Positions 1 to 11,151 of a stretch of DNA of 64,000 nucleotides are shown piece by piece. The translations under genes and the position numbers were made by a program. The stretch covers positions 1,389,448,688-1,389,512,687 of the forward strand of contig OY728131.1 of assembly GCA_963277665.1 (NCBI GenBank), in the 5' to 3' direction. Origin of the DNA: Viscum album (lineage: Eukaryota; Streptophyta; Magnoliopsida; Santalales; Viscaceae). The notes below the pieces were generated by a model that worked only from the letters and a program-made list of their open reading frames with translations, searched no databases and was not told where the DNA came from. How positions within the stretch are numbered: the stretch's first letter is position 1; each line of letters starts with the position of its first letter.

Positions 1-396
1 CTATGGCAGACCACGATAGGACCGAGCATTCTGAGTTCCCTAAATGAGGGATTTTTCCTATGATCATGAGCATTTGTCCTAGTACCTTTTATGTTTTCAT
101 GTTGGACTTTGCAGTTTTTAGGCTTTTATTTTTTGTGGGCTTGTATTCTGGCCCGATTTACTTTTAAAAATTTACCTACCGTCGTACTCTGTTGGTTGGG
201 ATTAGTTGTATGCAGGAATTTTGTTCTATTTACATTTCATAATTTCTGGGCTTGGAGATGTGGTGGGTGTATAGGTACTTCGGAAATGCCTCTCGTGTTA
301 GTAATATGCCTACTCGGTGTTAGTCACCATCCCCTAGCCTATTGGAGGAGTTCTTGGGGAGTTGCAGAGTGGGCTCCACTGGGACGGGTCATGACA
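1..396 (+). repeat. Tail of an unassigned LTR
   Basis: This stretch is less AT-rich than what follows and ends in GGGACGGGTCATGACA (381-396), which looks like the TG...CA-type 3' end of a plant gypsy LTR. An open frame at 91-432 crosses the presumed LTR edge and has no recognisable protein similarity, so it is not called as a gene. No matching partner LTR was seen in the window. Orientation and family are guesses; it could also be unrelated intergenic DNA. Confidence 0.3.
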
Positions 397-1699
397 TATA
401 TGACCCAGAGAAAGTGTCGCACACCTTTTTAATATCAAACTCCTTTTGTAGTGTCACCCTCCATCTAGAGTAACTATACATAACTACCGAATTTAAATAA
501 CATGAAAACCAATTTGGGTCGTCTCAAAAACAAGACTATAATGATTTTTTAGAACTAGTGAGATATAGAAATATCACATGAAAACCTCTTTCATTTTTAG
601 ATTTCATATTTTATTTGGTCAACATCTCGGTGAAATCATTTATGGTGGGATTTAATTGAATTATTGACCCATTCACATGTCTTACTCAACCTATAGAACC
701 CAGGATGCAATAGATACTTGAAATGGGAGCTGTAAGAATTAAATTCATTGTAAATAATTGATATATAGTGAATTAAAATCAATCCAACCAACATCATGAA
801 AAAAATTGATACTATTTTTCTACATCTTAATTAATATTTTTTATTGTTTCAACAAACAATTTTATTTCTCGGCATTGTCTCTCTCATTCTATATATTTTG
901 TAGAATAAGAGAATTTTTCAATTGATTTATTCCCTATAAGTCATGTATTTTATTTCTTCCCATTTTAGTAGCTACTGCTAAAACCAAAATCATTCTTTTT
1001 TATTTCATTGATACCTCTATGACCAAAGTTATTTTATGATATTATTAAATACATATAAATTTAGAGGATTTTTCTTCTCATGTTTTTAGATATAGATAAA
1101 TTCATGTTCTATTAACAAAATCAATTTTAGTAAATTAACAGGGGACACATGGAGATTCTTCATGATATATTTTCAAACACCCTTATCAAATTTTGTCATA
1201 TGTTTTTAATTTATGATCCACTTAGTTTCCTTTTTTAATCACTTACCATTTAATCAATCCTTAGTCATATAAAATATTTAATTAGGATAACCTATTTATT
1301 CATATAAAAAACATTTTTGATTAATTTATATATCATTTTTTTTTTCTGGTTACCTTCACTATATTTACATACACATCTGTTACAATGTTTATTTTTCAAC
1401 TCAAAATTACACAACTATATAACTATTTTTGTTTTAAATTTTTAAAAATATATATTCATCCACATCATTTTATCATACACTAAATTTTAACCTATTTATG
1501 TAAAATAATATCATGATATATATCAATTAACATAATGAAATTCATGGTTATATAATTTCAAACCTCTTCATAAATTCATAATATTCTCATTGTCATGAAT
1601 CTAATGTGGGGAGGAAAATGAACTCCAATCATATACATTAAATTAAACCATGTTCAAATACAGAGTATCAAAGTGATGGATTATAACATATGAGAATAA
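397..1699. other. AT-rich sequence without recognisable genes
   Basis: I see no coding motif, RNA gene or clear repeat here. The region is very AT-rich with short poly(A) and poly(T) runs. It may be older retroelement sequence, possibly the outer part of the LTR that becomes recognisable from about 1,700, but I could not align it convincingly to another part of the window. Confidence 0.4.
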
Positions 1700-3192
1700 T
1701 AAACTCAGCACATTCCAAAAACATGGAAATACATAATTTTTTATGTTTATGTGTATCATTAATAAGAAAAATATAATATTTCAGGAAAAAAAGATAAATA
1801 TAACAATAAGAATCACTAAGATCTTTTGATAATATGGTATTAATTAATAGGCTTGATGATGGAAAATAATTTATCAAAAAAAAATTAATGATATAAAAAT
1901 CCCAAACATTATAAGAGGTAATGTATAACAAGAGACCTCTAGAGAAAATAATTGATTAAACATAGTAAAAAAAGAATATTTGATAAAAAAATAAATTATA
2001 AATAAATCATTATTAAGTGATAATAAAAAAATTAATATTATATTTAGAGAAGAAAATTCACTTAAAAATTTTTAAGGCAGCAAAAATAATGGTCAAGATA
2101 GGTGTGCATATTTTATGTCCAATTTTGTTTGAAAACATTTTCAAATCCTGAATAACCAAATTATGTTTTTTAATAAAATAATGCAAAATAAAAAGATATT
2201 TAATTATTTTATTGTTTATTAACAATAATTAATATTTATTCAGTATTATTTTTTGAAAATATGTGATGGTTTGATAATAATTTTCATTGAATAAACCTTA
2301 CATGATTGAATTTCATTACTTTGACTAATTTTTTTTGGTAACATTATATAATTTTATTGATAATAAATGTAAATATCTATTTATAAATTATAAAAAAAAT
2401 CCAACCATCCATGAAGGTGGTGATAATTAGATAATTTTCAGCATCCCTAATGGTGGATAAAATCTACCATTAACGAGACGTTTCAATGATATATATATAT
2501 ATATATATATATATAATGTATATATTAAAAAAATAACAACAATTTAATATAAATTTTATAATATTAATACATTGATTATATAAAATTGGTGGAGTTTTTT
2601 TGGGATGTGAGTTTTCGAATTGAGAAAAAAAACAGAGGGGTTACCTTGTCTTTGCAGTCACTCCTCATCTAATAGATTTACACCATTGATGATTGAAGTT
2701 TTATGGAACCAAAATATATTTAGGGTTCATAGAAGACTTATAAATAAGGAATTGGGTATATTTTGGTAAATATTATGTTCATGGACAATTATTTTGAAAG
2801 AGGGTGGGAGGGGGTATTTTTAAATGAGTGGAGGGGAATTTCCGTATTAATTTATTCAGTAAAATATTATTGCCAATGTATAACTCGCAATATTGGTCAT
2901 GATTAAAATTATGAATCATGGATTAATAAAATTATAATATTTTTTAATTTTAAACCTTTTCATAACTGAATTTATTATTTTGAATAGATGGAGAAATAAA
3001 AAAATGAAAAAAATATGAATTTTTTTTGAATAATAAAATAAATTTTTAAATTTTTAAATTCTTATTAAAATTTTTAAATTAATTATTATTATTATTGAGA
3101 CATTATTTTTTTAATGTTAAAAACTAAGGATTTATTAGGCCATTATTACATAAATTTTTTATTATAAATTTTTTTTCTTTTCACATACAATT
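1700..3192 (-). repeat. Element A left LTR, first part (3' LTR of a minus-strand gypsy)
   Basis: The part from about 2,280 to 2,930 aligns by eye with about 22,040-22,699. Shared blocks include TCCATGAAGGT (2,409; 22,189), a run of Gs followed by TATTTTT, and ATGAATCAT near the right end. The alignment weakens towards 1,700. I infer these are the two LTRs of one old minus-strand gypsy element. Its integrase tail lies at 14.1-14.4 kb and its polypyrimidine LTR border at 13,915. This LTR is interrupted at 3,193 by element B and resumes at 13,136. The left boundary is not resolved. Confidence 0.4.
2489..2515. repeat. (AT)n microsatellite
   Basis: An uninterrupted AT dinucleotide run of about 27 bp inside the left LTR of element A. 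The corresponding place in the right copy (about 22,270-22,330) lacks it, so it probably expanded after insertion. Confidence 0.9.
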
Positions 3193-5174
3193 TGTAACGT
3201 CCATATTCTGAAATCCACTCAAAGGCACCCCTTACCCGGTTGGTCACATGGCCTCAAGCGCATTTCCTATATCGCCAGAGGCTTCTGACTAGCAGCGAGG
3301 GCCATAGGTGTGATAATGTGGAAACTATTCCCTCAATGGAATAGTATACAGTGGAAGTAAGAAAATATACAAGAGTGGAAGAAGTAACAATATCATACAA
3401 AAATAAACAACGGAATACTGGTAGAATAAACTAGATCACATTTATAAAATGATAATTGATACTTGTGTCTAGGAAAGAATCCAAACACGGAACAATGCTA
3501 AAGTACAATACTAAACCATGTACAAAAGAAAACTGATAACAACTCCTTAGAATCGCACGCCTAAGCATGGTCACATGCTCTCCAGCTCCAAAGCATATTA
3601 GGTACCTAAAGAGAAAGGGCACTTGACCTTATCTATACCTGCAAAAATATATTCTGTTTGGGCCCACAATCATGGCCCAAATAGGGTGTGAGACTAAATA
3701 ATAGTAGGAAACCACCACATGATCTATTCCTAATAGCTAGTGAATATATGATAGCTAATAAGTACACGAAGTGGTACACAAATAAGAACTCAATAGTAAA
3801 GAATCCACACGGTTCCAATGCATAAAGTTCCAGATATCAAGCTAGCAGCTAATCAAAGTAGGTAATCCTCTAGGAAGTACATATATCCTATCACCTCTGG
3901 TTCAAAGTACAAGTACAAGAAACCCTCTGGGACACACACACATACTCACCCCTCTGGTTCATCTATGTATAGACTATCTGGGAAAGCACTAACTATTGAT
4001 TTCCCATGTAGTCTTGTATCGGTAATAAAGGCACTCTAGGGAAGAACTGAACATCAATTCCCCCTATGGCCTGCATCAAAGAACTACATACACATTGAGG
4101 AAGCATTCAACGCCAATACCCATTTAGTCTAACGTCGTAATATAAATAAAAGACACTCTGTGAAATCCCTTACGTCAATTTACCCTATGGTCTTACAACA
4201 ACAGGTTCTCATAGCCCTAGGTTAATCAAAAGAGCATCACAGTCCATAACAACCAAATTAAACATTATGAACTACTTGGATAATCAGTCTATGTCATAAT
4301 ACCATATCAGAATAAATAATCACACCATTCTAAAATAGTAGTCCTGGGAAACAAATTTTAGCCTAACTGGAAAGGCTAGACCAAAATGGTCATAAACAAA
4401 CATGAAAAGGAAAAAAATCCAGAGCATTGTAATTCACCCTATTCACAATCAATTTACCTCAATTCAATCACACAATCATAATATGAAATCAACAAGGGTA
4501 TAATGGGAAACACACAACACCCCGTTCATGGGTATTGGGAATTTTTTCACAAAATACTCAAAGACATCCTATATAAATGAAAAAAAACCAACCTTGGCAT
4601 TGGGATATAATTATAAATGAGTCTTGAGTCTTGAATCACCGTAGACTGCCTATGATCTATGAAAACATCTTAAACATTCAACAGAGGATAACATTAGAAA
4701 GAGGAAGAATCATGAAACAATGATCAATAAGAAGGAAGATCATACCTAGGTGATCCCAATGCAATCGATGGCATTCAAATCGCTGATCGGATGGAGGCTC
4801 GGGGGATCAAAAAAGGATTGCGTCCATATGGGTTCACTCGGATGAATGAGACCTAGAAAAAGGGAGTTTTGTCAGTCAGATGTGACCCTGGTGTGTTTAA
4901 TGAAACAAATAAAGTACACAATGTGTACTTTTTAGGTACAAGGCGTGTACTTTCCATTTCCGTACTCCGCTTTAGGCGGCCTCTAGGTCAACCTCACATG
5001 GTCGTGTGCAAGGCCGCTTCACGTCTACAAGATAGCTACCAGCAGTAACCGAGTACACGACATGTACTCATAAAGTACATAGCGTGTAAATCAAAAATTT
5101 CATGAATTTACACTTTTTCCTAAAAACGACCATGAATGTAAAAAATAACTGAAAGCAATATCCGGGTTCTTACA
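3193..5174 (-). repeat. Element B 3' LTR
   Basis: Read on the plus strand it starts TGTAACGTCC and ends GGGTTCTTACA, a TG...CA pair with imperfect terminal inverted repeats. It aligns end to end with 11,152-13,135, for example the blocks GGTCACATGG, CCACACGGTTCCAATGCATA and CCAGATATCAAG. It abuts a polypurine tract on its interior side, which makes it the 3' LTR of a minus-strand element. Confidence 0.9.
3963..4205. repeat. Degenerate tandem modules in element B 3' LTR
   Basis: About four diverged modules of roughly 55-65 bp. Each follows the pattern: CTCTGGGAAGC-like start, an ACGTCAATT-like middle, then CCCCTATGG and a CTT/CT tail. They start near 3,976, 4,031, 4,096 and 4,154. The other LTR has the same arrangement near 11,934-12,155, so the repetition predates insertion. 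Confidence 0.6.
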
Positions 5175-5187
5175 AACTTCCCCCCTT
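5175..5187 (-). promoter_or_regulatory. Element B polypurine tract
   Basis: On the minus strand this reads AAGGGGGGAAGTT and directly abuts the 3' LTR border. Position and composition are those of the plus-strand primer of LTR retrotransposons. Confidence 0.85.
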
Positions 5188-5189
5188 AA

Positions 5190-6480
5190 AAAATAATTCC
5201 TGAATTTCCCTTGCAATGCGAGGTAGATGACAAAACCCCGAAAAAATCTGGCCACTATGCTCGAACATCGGCTTCCCTCTCCCAAGTCTCATCTGGTACT
5301 TGAATGTGCTTCTATAGCACTTGTAACAGAGGAAAAAACTAGCCATAGAGAACCTTTTTACTGCTATCGACAATCCAGATAAGATGCTCCTCGAATGAGG
5401 CATCCCCCTCTAACTCAACCTCATCGGTTTGAAAGACATGAGACGAGTATGAGAAATAATGTCAACTCTATGAAACGTGGAAGATGTTAGGTATATCCTG
5501 GTACCTCATAGGTAACTGCAACCGATAGGAAAGCAGCCCAACTCTCTCCAACACCTCTAACAGACCGACATACCATGGTAGAATCTTACCATGTCTCACA
5601 ATCCTCTTGTGTCCAAACCTCAATGTGAAATGCAGGTAAACCTTATCCCTAACATATAACTATAAGGTCCATCTCAATTGATCATCATAGGACTTCTGTC
5701 AATATTGTCCAGTATCCAACCTATTATAAATCATCTCTATCTGCTTTGTGGTCTCTTGAACTAGATGTGGTCCTAGAAAAGATTCCTATCCTTCCTCCAG
5801 CCAACATAAGGGTGATCGGCATGGCCAATCATACAAATCCTCATATGGTGTCATTTGAATTGTTTCTTAAAAAATATTATTATAAGCTAACTCCAAAAAA
5901 GGTATGTGCTTCTCCCAAGAACTTCCAAAATCCAGGATGCATGCCCGGAGCCTGTCCTCAAGCACCTGAATCATACACTCTGATTTCTCATTTGTTAGCG
6001 GATGGTAAGCTATACTCAAAAGTCCCTTTGTACCCAACACCTTCTTAATCCCCATCCAGACCTGAGATGTTAAACAAGAATCCCTGTCTGAAACAATGTA
6101 GTGTGGAACTTCATGAAGATGTAAAATCTCTTTGATGTACAACCATCCTATCTGATCGACACCGAATGACTCTTTGATTGGAAAGAAGTGAGAAACCGTT
6201 GTGAGTCTATCAATGACAACCCATACTACATCATTTCCTCAGGGTGACCTCGGCAACCTAGTCACAAAATCTATCGCGAAGTTGTTTCACTTCCATTGTA
6301 GAATGGGTAACTGCTACAAAAGACCTGTTGGCAAGTAATGCTGCTCCTTCACCTACTGATAGATGGAACACTTAATGATGAAACCAGAAACATCTCTCTT
6401 CATACCTGGCCACCAATACTAATATTATAGATCACAATACATCTTGGTGACACCCTGATGAGCTTCCCAAATAGAGGAAT
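5190..6480 (-). pseudogene. Element B integrase (decayed)
   Basis: This is the Ty3/gypsy integrase, which inserts the DNA copy into the host chromosome. Reading downward on the minus strand I see the end of the zinc-binding region (YWWPGMKRDV, about 6,400). Next is the catalytic core start (WVVIDRLTTVSHF, about 6,190-6,225). The core continues as an uninterrupted 91-residue segment at 6,142-5,867 with VSDRD (second catalytic Asp), YHPLTNEKSE (catalytic Glu retained), LEDRLRACILDF and HIPFLELAYNN. After that the frame is broken by stops and shifts. A C-terminal piece with ETWEREADV-like residues near 5,230-5,290 recalls the chromodomain-like tail of Tekay/Del elements. The frame stops short of the polypurine tract. 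Not functional. Confidence 0.85.
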
Positions 6481-6891
6481 GAGAGTCCGACATCGACTCC
6501 TCACATAGGTTTTCTAGCACCCACACGTGCCCCTAGAAATGCAACATCTCATCCTCACCTATTGACCATACAAGAATAGGGTCCTCTCTTAAAAAGAATT
6601 CCTATAGAACTAGACCTTCATAATCTTATAGCTACCTCATTCACATTCGATCAAGAATAGTAGATGTAACTGCTACAGAAGAATGAAATGTTTTCCCCAG
6701 TCTGTCATGCACCTCTATGTGCATCTTAGAGAATGGATCCATAAGCTTCCACTCACTGATGGCCTCTATAACTTCCTATTTTTGAGTCCTCCTTCTCAAC
6801 ACCTTAGCCACTGTGTTGCCATTCCCAGGCGTGTAGGTAAGATCAAAGTCAAAAGACTAAAGGTACCCAACCAACCTTCGTTGTCTCAAAT

Positions 6892-7254
6892 TCATGTCAC
6901 ACTGAGTGAAGATGTATTGAGACTTTTTTGGTTGGTGAAACACACAAAATTCTCTCTCAGAAGATAATGTCTCCAACAGCGTAAAGTATGAACAATAAAT
7001 TCCAACTCGAGATTGTGTGTCGGGTAGTTCCTCTCATGTGGCCTCAACAGCTGAGACCCATATTCAACGACTCCTCCCTGGATTAGAAAAACTCCCAACC
7101 TGATACCTGAAGCATCACTGTACATTTTATAGATCTTTCCTGGCTCTAGAAGCACTAGTATCGTTGTTGAAGTCAACCTTCCTTTAAGCTTCTGAAAGGA
7201 TAACTCACAACAATCTAACAACAAGAACATTGCAGCCTTCTTAGTCAGGCCCAT
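6892..7254 (-). pseudogene. Element B RNase H domain (decayed)
   Basis: An open 120-residue stretch with the hallmarks of the gypsy RT-linked RNase H, which removes the RNA template during reverse transcription. Seen in order: FQKLKGRLTS, then MYSDASGIRLGVFLIQ (YxDAS catalytic motif), LRPHERNYPTHNLELEFIV (the HNLE segment carries the catalytic Glu), LRCWRHYLL and FTNQKSL. FTNQKSL corresponds to FTDHKSL of active copies, so one acidic residue has changed. It follows RT directly, as expected for gag-pol polyproteins. Confidence 0.9.
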
Positions 7255-8030
7255 CAGTGGCGCTGCTAAGAATGAAAACTCTTGTAGGAAATGTTCTTAG
7301 TATCCATACATCCCTAGAAATCTCATCACCTCAATGATGTTCTTCGGATGCACCTAGTAAAATACTTCTCTCAATTTCTCTAGGTCTATGGACACTCCTA
7401 TCTCTAAGATACCATGACCCAAGAAGTGAATCTGTTCCATCCAAAAGTGGCATTTTGAGAGCACAACATATACCTAATTCTCTATCAGTGTAAACAAAAC
7501 GATCTCAAGATGTGTGGTGTGGTCGTCTTGAGTGTGAGAGTACTCCATGATATCGTCCATGAAGACTACCATGAAAGAATCCATGTATGGATGGAACACT
7601 TGGTTCATAAGTGCAATGCAAACTACATGCGTGTTCTTGAGACAAAACGACATAATCATATAATCGTATAGACCATACCTACTCTGAAATTTTTCATGAG
7701 TTTTATCAGATGGTCTAACACACAACTTATTGTAACCGTACCTCAAGACAATATTCATGAACACCCATTCTCCTCGATGCTGTTCAAAGAGATCGTCAAT
7801 ACTCAGCAAGGGATATTAGTTTTTGACCATCAACTTGTTCAGCTTCCAATAATCCACACAAATTCTACCGGTGACCCTCCTATAACAAGCTCAATCGAAA
7901 AGAATACCACTCTCTCTAGAGGTAAACATTAAAATTCCTTTGGAAAGACGTCTCTAATGTGATTCACCGCTAGAGTAAGTTCTAACTGTGAAGTCCACTG
8001 GTCAACCATATATAGACTAGAAATCTAGGT
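7255..8030 (-). pseudogene. Element B reverse transcriptase (decayed)
   Basis: The longest open piece is 7,809-7,474 (111 residues). It shows SIDDLFEQHRG, RYGYNKLCVR, FQSRYGLYDYMIMSFCLKN and the palm motif VVFMDDIMEYS with both catalytic aspartates (about 7,545-7,565). These are the standard plant Ty3/gypsy RT blocks. SIDDLFEQ matches the usual RIDDLFDQ and FMDDI the usual FIDDI. The flanking parts (thumb below 7,474, N-terminal fingers above 7,809) are present only with stops. It synthesised cDNA when the element was active. Confidence 0.9.
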
Positions 8031-8044
8031 TGTAACACCTCCTA

Positions 8045-8415
8045 AGCCTAGATGCTCTTAACACTCTCTACTCGCCTGGACATCCCACTCACCCTTATGA
8101 AGAAACAATCCACCCTTTGGTGATATGACACTGACAGTACGCCGATAGCAATCGATGAATTCCTAGAAGGGAACCATCCAGTACATTCCCAAAATGACAT
8201 CGTATCCTATCATCTCTAGGACATAGATGTCTCATAAAAAGTGGCACCCACCAACATCTAGAGGTAACTCCTTAAACTGACATAAAATAGCCGTTCTAGT
8301 CCCCAACAAAGTGTCTAGTTTTATGATGTCACCAAAAGAAATGATACAGAGCCCAAGGCTCTTCGCAACAGAAGAAAATATAAAGATATGGGAAGCCCCT
8401 GTGTTGAAAAGAGAT
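8045..8415 (-). pseudogene. Element B aspartic protease (decayed)
   Basis: No long open frame survives. Translating the minus strand gives TGASHIFIFSSVAKSLGL near 8,400, the retropepsin active-site region; the leading Asp of DTG/DSG is Asn here. About 75 codons later comes GYDVILGMYWM, matching the conserved DVILGMDWL block. Stops interrupt the frame between them. The protease would have cut the Gag-Pol polyprotein. It lies between gag and RT in the expected order. Confidence 0.75.
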
Positions 8416-8719
8416 AAAGATAAAACTGAGGTAATGAGGATTTTACCTCAAAGTGTATAGGGTTTGGAATCCTAATCCTAATGGGTATTCTCCACTACAA
8501 ATGTCGAGCCTGCTTCACGGCCATGTGACCCTACATGACCACTCTGAGCTGATCCACCCTATGGTCAAGGGTAGCCAGGTGACTGTCCACTGCAGTCGGG
8601 ACCTCCGCCTATTCCTGAATGGCCGGGAGAACTCCAGTTCCCAGACTGTTGAGAAACTGGTGGAGCTTCTCCTATATGAGGAGTCATATATGATCACCTA
8701 TCAATAGATGCTGGTGAGA

Positions 8720-9720
8720 AAACCTGAAAAAACATTGTAGGTGAACCATCTTGCTGCAAGATCGCCACTCAACTAGGTCTCTCTAGAACTGATGCCTTCT
8801 GTGCCCGGCCTTCCCACACTAATAACATAATACCTGGCTACCAGAAGGTGTCTTTCACCCCTTTGGATCCCCACGCATAGGCTCCCGATGGCGCATCCTT
8901 CAATCGGAAGGAGGGATACTAGCCCCATATGTCGAGCTGTCCTGGGTCACTACTCCAAAATCCCTCAGATTTCCCTATGTGATTAGTGCCTGGTTTTTGA
9001 TATATGGTATGGAAATGAGCATGAAGATATTCACCTGTGAGCAGATGTCCTGCCTAATACCATCCTCAAAAATCCTTTCCAGGAACAAACCATACCCCCC
9101 CTAGGAAGGGTGTTAAATACTGATGCTCGGAGAAATGATAGGAATACTCCATAATCAATAGATTACCCTACTCCAGACTCATGAAATCCCAGGCTCGATA
9201 ATCCCTCAAGCCCTCCAGATAGATGTAGTCATAGAAGATATGCTGGGACTCCTCCCAAGCCATAGCCTACTAATGTCCCGCCTTTGATATCACATCCCAC
9301 CATATCTTGGTGGAATCCTCAAGCTTGTAAGTAATGAGATTGAGCTGCCTCTCTGATGGCATCTATAGATTCTCAAATATGGTCAGCATGGCTTCAATCC
9401 ATGAATCTATAGCCTTCGGTCCTCCTAACCCTATAATGGTTGGAGGATGATGCTGCTAAAAAATCCACGTCCAATATTCCATAGTCAAGGAATGAGGTGG
9501 TGCTCTCTGGAAGGTCTGCATCATCCTAATAAAGCCCCCCTGCACTGTGTATCATCACATGTGTCAGGTTCAACTGATAGTGCCAAGATTAGCACAACTG
9601 GAAGATGGATAGGAAGTACCTGATCTGCCACATCCAGTATCTGATCACCATCCTGTAACTAGTGTTCAATCGGAGGATTTCTCAGTGGCATGACTCTGCA
9701 ATGTCCAATGGACACCTTTG
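8720..9720 (-). pseudogene. Element B gag (decayed)
   Basis: Minus-strand translation of about 9,420-9,130 recovers the retrotransposon Gag domain: DSWIEAMLTIFENL, ITYKLEDSTKIWWDVIS, MAWEESQHIFYDYIY and a following GNLLIMEYSYHFSEHQYL. These correspond to the usual aligned blocks (W..E, LA.FLL...A..WW, T W..F...F...Y, Q G.MTV.EY...F..L). A CCHC zinc knuckle remnant follows at 8,827-8,785. Gag formed the particle that packages the RNA. Several in-frame stops, mainly TAG and TAA, are present. Confidence 0.8.
8785..8827 (-). pseudogene. Element B gag zinc knuckle remnant
   Basis: The minus strand reads Cys-Tyr-stop-Cys-Gly-Lys-Ala-Gly-His followed by four residues and Phe where the last Cys is expected. 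The CX2CX4HX4C pattern is thus recognisable, with one stop and one Cys-to-Phe change. Confidence 0.75.
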
Positions 9721-9779
9721 ATCAAGGTTATCAAGGAACAAAAACTAGAAGTGCAAGAATGGAATAGGAGAAAATAAGC

Positions 9780-11136
9780 ATTCATGATTTTTAAAACATG
9801 ACTACACGGTGTGTAAACCCCCTACAGATCGTGTTTCCTTAAGAAATTTACATTGGTGTGTACTAAAGCCAAGCCAGGTTTTGTAACTCCCCAAATACAT
9901 GGCTTGTTGTCCTAAATCATGGTGTGTACTTGAATCATCTTCCCCTGCCCGAGTCCTCTACATGGATATGCCACACAATTCAACATATAATGAGACTACA
10001 CAATGTTTTTGTGCCAGACACAGTGTGTACTATACGAGCTTCACCACCCCGTGTTGTTAGTGGCACGACAGGATACATGGCTCACATCACAGGGCATGTT
10101 CCAGGTGGACACGGTGTGTACCTGAAAGATTTCACTGACCCGTGTTGTTAGTTACAAGGATGGACTCTAGGATTACTCTATACAACATGGTTAAACTAGA
10201 AATGACATGTATAAATTATAATTTATCTATCCGTGTTGTTAGTCGCACGGGTTGACATAGGGTCAACACCACATGACGTGTACGACTGGTACACAGTGTG
10301 TTCCCACAAAAATTTCCCAATCATGTGTCTCTACCCAGATGGAAAAAGGCACAGTTATAGACTACACGACATGTAGATATGGTACACACCACATATTTAA
10401 GAACAAAAGTTTCTTCCTGAACTGAAGAACACATGGTGTGTTGTCAAAGCTACATGGCGTGTATTCTAGGTTTTCCAGATAGTAAGCCTCAAAACTACTC
10501 TCAATCCCACAAAACACTGAAACAAACATTGAAAGACCCTAATTATGATTCGTGAGGGCCCATACTCTCATCAAATCAAAGCATGAAATCTTATTCAAAT
10601 TGTAATAAATGTAAACAAGCCAATGATCCACCAAATTCCGGTCTATGAGGTCCTATAACACCTCAATAACCAAAGATTGGTATTCATTCAGAAAAAAAAC
10701 ATTATAGAAACAATACCCCATAAAATAGCATGAATTTTATCATGGAATATATCACAACAAAATGTATATTCAACACAACATCTATCACAACAACATGAAA
10801 TTGCTAATGCGCACTAAATGGCATGGAAATAATGCATGGAATGTGATTTCTAGAAAGTGCCTATATGATGCATGAGATGGAATCCCCTCATCTAATTGGG
10901 TTGTGATTGAAATAAAACCTCAATAAAATCAACGTTAAAAAAAACAAATGAATCAACCAAGGGGAAATCAAATCAACTACAATAATTTAAAAACAAGAAA
11001 AATTGAAATAAACCAGGAAGATTGACTTTTCCCTATACACAGGTTAGCTACTCGTGGGAAACACTTATTACCAAGTACCCATTCCATCCTAACCCTGACT
11101 ATAGGCTCCAAAAAGTATATCAAGAAGAAAATAATT
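9780..11136 (-). other. Element B untranslated leader with repeated GTGTGTAC-type motifs
   Basis: This is the region between the primer-binding site and gag. The part at about 9,800-10,470 is peppered with short near-palindromic units of the kind CACGGTGTGTAC, ACATGGCGTGTA and CCGTGTTGTTAGT, spaced irregularly at about 30-70 bp. The same flavour of motif occurs in both LTRs (for example around 4,910-5,090 and 12,880-13,040). No coding potential is seen. Plant gypsy leaders often contain such cacgg/ccgtg arrays; a function is unknown to me. Confidence 0.6.
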
Positions 11137-11148
11137 CCTTTGATACCA
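11137..11148 (-). promoter_or_regulatory. Element B primer-binding site (initiator tRNA-Met type)
   Basis: The minus strand reads TGGTATCAAAGG, three bases inside the LTR. It differs from the usual plant tRNA-iMet PBS (TGGTATCAGAGC) at two positions. This fixes the right-hand LTR as the 5' LTR and the element as minus-strand. Confidence 0.85.
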
Positions 11149-11151
11149 CAT

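Noticed and set aside
91..432. 113-residue open frame near the window start
   Set aside because: It crosses the presumed LTR end at 396, is rich in Trp, Cys and Phe without any known motif, and has no partner evidence.
5746..6048. 100-residue plus-strand frame
   Set aside because: Antisense shadow of the element B integrase core, which is clearly coded on the minus strand.
6683..6967. 94-residue plus-strand frame
   Set aside because: Antisense to the RNase H/integrase region of element B.
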